Part shown: positions 56,735-64,000 of the stretch, one piece after another
Layout of the letters: each line of letters starts with the position of its first letter
Numbering within the stretch: position 1 is the first letter of the stretch
Source: Phymorhynchus buccinoides
Lineage: Eukaryota > Mollusca > Gastropoda > Neogastropoda > Raphitomidae
Assembly (NCBI GenBank): GCA_017654935.2
Contig: CM065698.1
Span: 38,509,239-38,573,238 of the forward strand
DNA: 64,000 bases
Reading direction: 5' to 3'
Position numbers and translations under genes: made by a program
The notes under the pieces: generated by a model
What the model was told of the DNA's origin: nothing
Database searches by the model: none
What the model saw: the letters and a program-made list of their open reading frames with translations, nothing else

Positions 56735-57002
56735 ATCAAAGATATTCTAAAAGGGTAAGATGGACTACTTAAAGAGCTCAGCGAACCGGGCTGATAGAGT
56801 TATCATTAGTGGTGACAGTACATTTTCACAGTGCAGGCTATCCAAAAACTCAGACTGGAACTTGAACGGAGAATTCAACTGGCCTATCAACGCGTGTGTA
56901 AAATGTGTCCTGTTTAAAAGGGACATAACCAGTGTTTCTGTCCTCACTACTCATATAGGGAAAACAGACCGGATGCTTATCTTCCCCTAGAATATCTTTG
57001 AT
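56735..57002. mobile_element. AAAGATATTCT MITE, copy 3 (3' flank)
   Basis: This copy has the cleanest termini: ATCAAAGATATTCTAAAAGG and CCCCTAGAATATCTTTGAT. It defines a ~25-bp inverted repeat, flanked by AT-rich ATA sequence on both sides. Confidence 0.85.
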
Positions 57003-57560
57003 ATAATCAATGGGGAAAAATCAAGTGAAGGAAACAATTAAAACAAAAAACAAAACAAAACAACACCTAGTTCTGGGCTGTGAAGGGGAAAACTACAGGG
57101 AGCTGCTGGCAGCTACTAATTTTCACGTTCGCCCCCAGCAAGCTGGTGAACTAGCCGACCCTAGACACTTCATAAGGCAATGCCCAAGCCCCAACCAAAA
57201 AGACAAACAAAGACAGAACAAACAGATCCCTAACTACTGGGGTAAAGATGATAGTTTAGCCCAGCCCACCGGAATAGCAGCTGGCCCCGGTGCTGTCTGC
57301 CAGTCATTAATTGTTGGAGACGATAAACAGGCATGCGCACCTGTCCAACAAGTTATGTTCTTCTTCTTGTTGTTATTGTTTGCATATTTGCTTGATATGT
57401 TTTACACCTGTCCATCATGTTTATCTTGCCATTGCTATGAAATACAAAGTCTGTAAAACTAAACTAAACTATGGGGCTCTATACTGCTTCTTTGCGACGG
57501 GCAAGTGCGCTGTTTTTATGCAGGTTGCACACATCGATGAGTCGGTATTGCATGTTTTTT
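57003..57560. other. 3' flank, unassigned with 148-codon frame
   Basis: A frame from 57010 to 57456 starts inside AT-rich DNA (NQVKETIKTKNKTKQ) and ends in a hydrophobic stretch. It shows no domain, and its first part is of very low complexity. Not called as a gene. Confidence 0.4.
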
Positions 57561-58730
57561 GTTTAGTTTAGTGATCAGGAGCAGATAATTTTCGGAGGAT
57601 TCATACTGCCTCTTTACGACACGCAAGTGTGCAACTTTAATGTAGGTGCACACATGAGTCAGTATCGCATGTCTTTTTTGGCTCACTCGTGTTAGTATAA
57701 TAGTTGTTCGGTTGTGTGTGTGTATGTTGCGTCCGTGGTCTAATCTCCCAACTTTAACGTTGGCATTTTCTCGGGAAATAGAAGGCGTACATTGTTCAAA
57801 TTTTGCATACACATAGATGTTTATGCAAGCTTTCAAACAATAATGATTTGAATAATTAAATACTTAAAACAACACTGTAAACAGATAACAAACAGATAAC
57901 ATTTTAGACTAATGGGTTAGAGAGTATTCAACAGGCAACATGAGTTAAGAAACTCATTAACACTGAAAGCCTCGATAGCTCATTGGTAGAGTGTCTGTCT
58001 GTCATGCCAATGGTTCCAGGTTCGATTCTCGGCACGGACACGTCTTTTTAATTTATTTTTTCGTTGTATCCATTAACGATAGTTTCATTTGTACTGTAAA
58101 ATTGTATTGGCAATCTTGTACTTTAGACACCCCCCTCAATCTTTGTTTGTTGTTGTTCCACATGTGCCTGTCCGAGTGAGCCTTGAAGGCTTTGCCTCTT
58201 GTTTTAGTTTAGTGATCAGGAGCAGAGAATTTTCAGTCTTCATACTGCTTCTTCGCGACATGCAAGTGTGCAACTTTAATGTAGGTGCTTACATGAGTCA
58301 GTATCGCATGTCTTTATTTTAGTTTAGTGATCAGGAGCAGAGAATTTTCAGTCTTCATACTGCTTCTTCGCGACATTCAAGTGTGCAACTTTAATGTAGG
58401 TGCTTACTTGAGTCAGTATCGCATGTCTTTATTTTAGTTTAGTGATCAGGAGCAGAGAATTTTCAGTCTTCATACTGCTTCTTCGCGACATGCAAGTGTG
58501 CAACTTTAATGTAGGTGCTTACTTGAGTCAGTATCGCATGTCTTTATTTTAGTTTAGTGATCAGGAGCAGAGAATTTTCAGTCTTCATACTGCTTCTTCG
58601 CGACATGCAAGTGTGCAACTTTAATGTAGGTGCTTACTTGAGTCAGTATCGCATGTCTTTATTTTAGTTTAGTGATCAGGAGCAGAGAATTTTTAGAGGC
58701 TTCATACTGCTTCTTCACAACATACCAAGG
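57560..58730 (+). repeat. 115-bp tandem repeat, five close units plus one distant
   Basis: Unit: TTTAGTGATCAGGAGCAGAG, AATTTTCAGTCTTCATACTG, CTTCTTCGCGACATGCAAGT, GTGCAACTTTAATGTAGGTG and GAGTCAGTATCGCATGTCTT. Anchors lie at 58211, 58326, 58441, 58556 and 58671, with a diverged unit at 57565-57690 and a tRNA-like repeat between. Confidence 0.93.
57930..58090 (+). repeat. Dispersed repeat with tRNA-like Pol III boxes, copy 2
   Basis: The same layout as at 50.4 kb: GGCAACATGAGTTAAGAAAC, GATAGCTCATTGGTAGAGTG, CCAGGTTCGATTCTCGGCAC, then TTTAATT and GTTGTATCCATTAACGATA. Its B box (GGTTCGATTC) is close to consensus. Confidence 0.6.
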
Positions 58731-58754
58731 CGATAATTTTATGGGGGTCATGTC

Positions 58755-59270
58755 GATGTGTCCGAGTGTCAATGTGTCCACATGTCGATGTGTCAGTGTT
58801 TATGTGTCCACACGTCAATGTGTCAGAGTGTCAATGTGTCCACATGTCGACCAATGGTCAGTGACAATGAAAAATCTAATTTTGATTCTCAACAGCTTAT
58901 TTCCAGTCACCAGATAATTTATGCACTTGTAGAATGCAGATGACCAGTGGTCACTGCCACTGACCAGTGGTCACGTTGACTTAAATTCCCACATTGTCAC
59001 TATTTCACAGCTTATTAATGTATCAAGAGTAGTACTGTACCTTGTGCAGTATAGATGACCACTGGACACATCGACACTCGGACACATCATTACAGGCACA
59101 ACGACACGTGGACACATCATTACAGGCACAACGACACGTGGACACATCATTACAGGCACAATGACACGTGGACACATCATTACAGGCACAACGACATGTG
59201 GACACATCATTACAGATACAACGACACGTGAACACAGCGACACTCGGACACATCTGTAGGTGGCATGCAT
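58755..59270. repeat. 30-bp repeat array and its inverted relative
   Basis: At 59066-59235, about five units of ACGACACGTGGACACATCAT plus TACAGGCACA. At 58755-58855 lie GTCGATGTGTCCGAGTGTCA-like units of opposite sense. Between them, ACCAGTGGTCACTGCCACTG, then ACCAGTGGTCA, is palindromic. Confidence 0.85.
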
Positions 59271-59289
59271 GAGTCAATGTCACGAGTAG

Positions 59290-60270
59290 AGGGGAGAGAA
59301 TTTTCAGTATAAAGCCTCATTAAATACAAGCAGTCGGCAGATCATTATCGACAGATCATCAGATTATTGTTTTTTTCTTCTGCGACTACTATTATGAAAC
59401 TTCTGGCAGTTTTGTAACTGTTTGTCGACAAATGGCAATATACATTTTTATTGTACATAACAGCTTTTTTTAATTTGTTTTATATGTTGTATTATTTGTG
59501 TTATGTTTATCTCTTTGTTTGATTTAAGGGAATGCTCTGATTAATGTCATTGCCTTTGGATGTCTGTGAACCAATTTACTCACACAAAAAAAGAAAGATG
59601 AATTGATATTGATGAATTTTCCTCCTCTCTCCTCCTCCTTGTTCTTCTTCTGCGTCTTCTCCTCCTCTACATTGTTTTTTTGTTTGTTTCTTTCAGTCAT
59701 TCTTTCTTTCTATTCTTTTCTTTTGGTTTGCTTCTTCCTCCCTTTCTTTCTTTCTGCCTTTCTATATTTTTTTTTTAATATCATTTCTCCTTTTTTTAAA
59801 AATATTTTTTATATTGAAACGTTGTGGACCACATTTGTAATGGAATCGATTATTATAATAATAATATTTTAAAAAAAGAAGAAGAAAAGAAAGAACTCGG
59901 AGTCAGCATAGCTATATTCGTTGAAAGTGGGTTTTTGTGTGTGTTTTTATGGTTTTTGTTGTTGTTTTTTGTGGGGTGTTTTGCTTTTTTTATAAACACT
60001 TTTGCCATGGAGATTATGATTTTACTTTGTTGATCTATTTGTCTGTCTGTGTCTCTGTTTGATGGTCTGTCTGGAAAACTGTTGCCCAAAACATTGTGAA
60101 CATATTTGTACCCGATTTTGTGAAGCCAACTGGGGTTCTTCAAGTATTGCTGAAAGAATGTTCCATTGTCTTGTAGAATTAATCTAGAAGCGTTTTGCAG
60201 ACATCTCTGTCTTGATATGTACGGTACACACACATGAGCAATGCTCACACATAAAATTGTATGCGCACAC
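59290..60270. other. 3' flank, unassigned
   Basis: CT-rich (59620-59780) and T-rich DNA. Frames there are low complexity. No gene seen. Confidence 0.45.
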
Positions 60271-60436
60271 ATGCAATAGGGCATTTGCTGCGTGCAGGTG
60301 ACCTTGAATTTAACTTAGTCGAATTTAGAGAGTTGAGTTAGAAAGGTCAGCGTAACTCGGGCAGAACGAGCGCGGGCAAATTACTAGTCTAGTATAGAGA
60401 ACGAACACTCGTGGCAAATGCCCTATTGCATGCACT
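60271..60436. mobile_element. GCAATAGGGCATTTGC inverted-repeat element
   Basis: ATGCAATAGGGCATTTGC at the left and GCAAATGCCCTATTGCAT at the right bound ~165 bp of non-coding sequence, in a CA-rich setting. Confidence 0.7.
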
Positions 60437-60754
60437 CGCGCGCACACACACACACTCGCATACAACCATGTACTCATTTATTAAGCTTACATTACTCATT
60501 TGTTTAAATGAAGATCATAGTGCAACTGACATCATTGCTACTGCTATTCATTTTGCCAATGTATCTCATCAGTGTTTTCCCCCCTGAATGTTCGCTCTCC
60601 CGGTACAGAAGTAATATCTGTCTTTTAAGTGATTATGTGAGTGACACAGAACTCATTGGAAAGAATAAATCATGTAACTGAAAAGTCTGTCTACAATGAG
60701 ATCTGTTTGAAGTGACTGTCATTTAAAAGTGTCTATGTCAGCTTTGTTGCGAGA

Positions 60755-60990
60755 GATTCAGACAGAGAGTGAGAGAGAGAGACACAGAGAGAGAGAAAGA
60801 GAGAATGTTGTTGCTTTATTCAACAGATTGTACTATCATGTATTGTGTTCTTGGGTGGGGTGAGTGGTGGTGATGGTTATTGTGTGTGTGCTGTGCTGTG
60901 CGTGTGTGTGTGTGCGCGCGCGCATGTGTGTATGTGTGGGTGGGTGGGGATGTATGTGTATGCCTATTTGCATGTGTGTGAGCGATTATT
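60755..60990. repeat. GA- then GT-rich microsatellite region
   Basis: GAGAGA at 60755-60803 and GTGTGT/GCGCGC at 60883-60980. Confidence 0.9.
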
Positions 60991-61004
60991 TGTTTTTGTT
61001 GAAT

Positions 61005-61115
61005 TTCTTGCTTTTAATTTTTGTTGTTAAGCGCATAGAGCTCTACATTTGGTGGAGGAGTGCGCTATATAAATGATTCACTATTGTTATTATTATTATT
61101 ATTATTATTATTCTC
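61005..61115 (+). mobile_element. Retrotransposon 3' tail with (TTA)n
   Basis: TTGTTAAGCGCATAGAGCTC, then GTGCGCTATATAAATGATTC and (TTA)n, is a typical LINE/SINE 3' end with a short-repeat tail. No coding part is present. Confidence 0.55.
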
Positions 61116-61161
61116 GTTTTATTTTCAATGTCCCTTTCTGTGTTTGTATTTCTTTTTATAT

Positions 61162-61317
<156 letters not shown>

Positions 61318-61822
61318 CAAGTGAAAGAATAGTAATTTCTGTTCTCTGTTTTTCCATATTAATATTATATGTGTGCATGCGCACCCGCAATGTTATAGGC
61401 CGGAAATCATCATCATATAGTTAAAAAGCCAAGTGTCCGTCCGTGTGTGTGTGTGTGTGTGTGTCTGAAACACGAAACGGGCCTTATATCCGCCGTTTTT
61501 CGACCGAATCGCTTCAAATTTGCTCTGAGCCGTAACGGGGCGATGGTAACGGCAACCGAGGCGGCCGTGTCATTTGCGCGGTTCGGCAAATGCGTGAAAC
61601 GCGCATCCGCGGGCCTCTCTCGCCCGTATCTCCGGTGTTTCTGGACCGATTGCCTTCGAATTTCGCAGAAAGATGACCGGGGACAGTGACAGAAACGTGC
61701 GCGCTATACGACTCCGCCGTTTCTTAACCGAATCTCTTCAAATTTCTGTACTCTCGTTACCTCTCTTGGCGTTACCGTTACTAGGCGTTACTGGGACTCG
61801 GCTGCTAGTGTAAACATTAAAA

Positions 61823-61932
<110 letters not shown>

Positions 61933-62236
61933 TCTCTTAAATCAAGCACCCATTGGCCCGCTCAGCTATTCATTATTAGCGAGATCCTGCTTAATGAATA
62001 ATCTGATGCATTTCATGGCCCGCGGATTGATTAATCTCGGGAGGAGGGATTAAGGCTAATCCATTCTTTAGTCTGATTGACCGTTTTACTGTTAGCTTGC
62101 CCGGAGTAGAACTCAAGAAGGTGTGCATGCCAAAGAAATGTAAACGAGCGGTGGCTTGAGAGTCGATGTGAATCTATACAAGGGCATGACAAATCGATAT
62201 GAAACAATGCAATGTTGTATGCAAGTAAAGAGAGAG

Positions 62237-62357
62237 AAAGTAAGTTGAGGTGTAGAGTGGCACAGAGGTAACGCGCTCGCCTTGTGTCGAGTAAACCCGA
62301 GTTCGAACCTGGGTACAGGGGATTTTTCCTCTCACTCTGCACTAGGCCTTACGTGGA

Positions 62358-62388
<31 letters not shown>

Positions 62389-62480
62389 CGTGTGCCCATG
62401 CACTTAGCACACGTTAATCCCAGTGGCAACGAAAAAGTTGTCATTTGGTCAAAATTTACCATCACCCCTCCCCGCTTCCT
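62237..62480 (+). mobile_element. tRNA-derived SINE
   Basis: The head has a Pol III A box (GTGGCACAGAGGTAACGCGC) and a B box (GAGTTCGAACCTGG) about 35 bases on. The body follows with TTTCGGATGAGACGATAAAC and CGAGGTCCCGTGTGCCCATG, which resembles a conserved central domain known from several animal SINE families; I cannot name the superfamily. No convincing tRNA clover-leaf remains. Confidence 0.75.
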
Positions 62481-62489
62481 TTCTTCTCA

Positions 62490-63125
62490 GTCACACAAAA
62501 ATCGTATGCACAAAAACAAAATGGGTGGTGCGTCTCTGGCTGCGACGCGCTCCATGTGGGAGCAACCCGAATTTCACAGAGATGCCTCTGTGATTATAAA
62601 GTACCTGATACCTAAGATAGAGACTACCTATACAATGACATTCTTGTGTACATTTCATCACAACACGTACACGAATGATCTGTTTTAGTGTTTATATCAA
62701 CGGACGACATTGCCATAATCAAAACAATCATGTTCTGCAAAACATGCAAACAAAAACAACAAAAACATCACACCGCTTCACGATGGTCCAACACAACGAA
62801 GCTGCATTTTGTTTTTTAAATCGTCTTCAAAAAGACTTCTTCTTTTTTAAAGGTATATCATTGAAAAGGAATTCAATGAGAGCATAAAAACAGTCCTAAT
62901 AATGAATGAATGATATCAATTTCCAGCTTTTTGATGGCACAGTCAAATGTATGTATATACCTACAAATAAGCATCATGATTGTGTACATTATGCTTATGC
63001 ATAAAAATGAGGTAAGCTAGCATTGCATCACTCGCAGTAAGACGAGCAATTTTACGGATTAAATTTTATGTTAGCAACGAGTTTGGGTCATAACTTTTGT
63101 CAGTTTTTCACAGTAAGTAGACAGT
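62490..63125. other. 3' flank between SINE and dispersed repeat, unassigned
   Basis: No recognisable coding sequence or repeat structure seen. Confidence 0.4.
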
Positions 63126-63129
63126 TTTC

Positions 63130-63490
63130 CTGTCCATTATGAGCGCAGATGCGCCATGCTGCTGTTATGCGCCTAACTAAAAACAGTTAGGCCCAGCAAG
63201 TCCGATGCAGGTAATCTTTTTGAAAGTGTTTCTTGAAATAAGGCAGGAGAATGGACCGTTAAGGCAGAAAGATAGTAGATGACAGTAAGCAAAGGGAAAA
63301 GGCAGAGTCAAAGAGTGACAGATTAAAGGAAGTTACAAGCACAGAACTTCCAGAAGGTTTGGGGAACTATTTATGCAAACGACCCCCCGGTTTTCCCCAG
63401 GAGGGAGGGCGGTGGGGAGTACGAGGTAGGCAGTTATGTTATACGCGTTGCCCCACATGGCCGAAAGGCCGAAGAGGGCGTAAAACCCTA
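63130..63490 (-). repeat. Dispersed repeat, copy 2 (inverted)
   Basis: Reverse complement of the 52.1-kb repeat: TTATGCGCCTAACTAAAAAC, GTTAGGCCCAGCAAGTCCGA, CGGTAAGGCAGAAAGATAGT-like and CACATGGCCGAAAGGCCG. Together the two copies could pair across about 11 kb. Confidence 0.8.
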
Positions 63491-63929
63491 TTATCACTAT
63501 CACATGTTATACGCGTGACTATGCTCTTCACACAGGCACTTTATCATACCTCTCCTTTCCTCAGCCTAAAGGGCCAGCCACACTACGTACAATTCGATAC
63601 AATGCGATCCGATTTTCACATTTGTGGGGCATGATTCGCGTGAAATTCTACTGTTTAAGAAACTCTAATGAAACCCTACTGGTTATGTTCAAAAGAAGAA
63701 AAGTTTTGTTTTACGTCCTCCAGGAATTAACCATGTGGAACAAGGTGTTATGTTCATTATATATTTACACTTTGTATCTCCCGTGCGCGAATCTGATCTT
63801 AAGTATCTTCTCTTTTATATCGTACATTTTATTTCATTCCTGTATTGGGATCTACATGAGTATAGTGAACAACAACAAAAGTAGAGTTATGTTTAGACAG
63901 AAGTATTCCACGTGAATCATGACTCACAG

Positions 63930-64000
63930 ACATTTATTTATTTATTTATTAAGACAACTTTTATAGCGCCTAATCTTTAAGCTCTAAGCGCTTTACAGAA
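63930..64000 (-). repeat. SINE/LINE-type 3' end, minus orientation, cut by window end
   Basis: (TTTA)n followed by AGACAACTTTTATAGCGCC and AAGCTCTAAGCGCTTTACAG is the complement of a CTGTAAAGCGCTTAGAGC..GGCGCTATAAAAG tail. It continues past the window. Confidence 0.6.

Noticed and set aside
57010..57456. 148-codon gene after the third AAAGATATTCT MITE
   Set aside because: It begins in A-rich low-complexity DNA, shows no domain, and has no homologous copy in the window.

Overview
The window is eukaryotic, animal DNA. It has introns with GT-AG borders, long dinucleotide microsatellites, many short inverted-repeat transposons (MITEs), LINE 3' ends and a tRNA-derived SINE. The overall repeat texture suggests a mollusc, perhaps a gastropod. 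That is an inference from texture, not a proven assignment.

One protein gene can be supported. It lies on the + strand from 16430 (or 16416) to 48407 and is the SHP2 / corkscrew tyrosine phosphatase (PTPN11 orthologue). Fourteen coding exons, equivalent to human exons 2 to 15, can be placed to the base. They join in frame to 598 residues, starting at the Trp equivalent to human W6. The layout is N-SH2 (exons 2-3), C-SH2 (exons 4-5), linker (exon 6), PTP catalytic domain (exons 7-13) and a tail with two YxNI phosphotyrosine motifs (exons 14-15). FLVR arginines, the autoinhibitory D-E loop, WPD loop, HCSAGIGRTG loop and Q-loop are all intact. Exons 2, 3, 5, 7, 8, 11, 12 and 13 have the lengths I recall for the human exons. 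Exon 1 is not identified with certainty; the first 16.4 kb is 5' flank or intron 1, and after 48407 comes 3' UTR or flank.

The most unusual pattern is that at least seven exons have tandem or decayed copies of one end of the exon plus the adjoining intron. These are the 3' intron/5' exon junction of exons 2, 5 and 13 and the 3' exon/5' intron junction of exons 3, 4, 6 and 11. Exon 9 may be an eighth case. The exon 13 copy is 69 bp, in frame and free of stops, so an upstream acceptor would add 23 residues to the phosphatase domain. The same tendency to amplify short segments appears in mobile-element ends (34.3-35.5 kb, 23.4-24.2 kb). It also appears in a 3.5-kb, 42-bp minisatellite in intron 7, where about 85 units differ mainly at two T/G positions.

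A second pattern is mobile elements ending almost on splice sites: 6 bp after the exon 12 donor, and 20, 24 and 29 bp before the acceptors of exons 10, 9 and 4. At least six MITE or TIR families occur, among them a TTAA-flanked, piggyBac-like family with seven copies.

Region by region: 1-15 kb holds microsatellites, a 185-bp satellite (5.4-7.7 kb), LINE and transposase fragments and unassigned DNA. 15-16.4 kb is the exon 2 junction array. 16.4-48.4 kb is the gene. 48.4-64 kb holds 3' tandem repeats, a telomere-like foldback, MITEs, tRNA-like repeats, LINE ends and a SINE.
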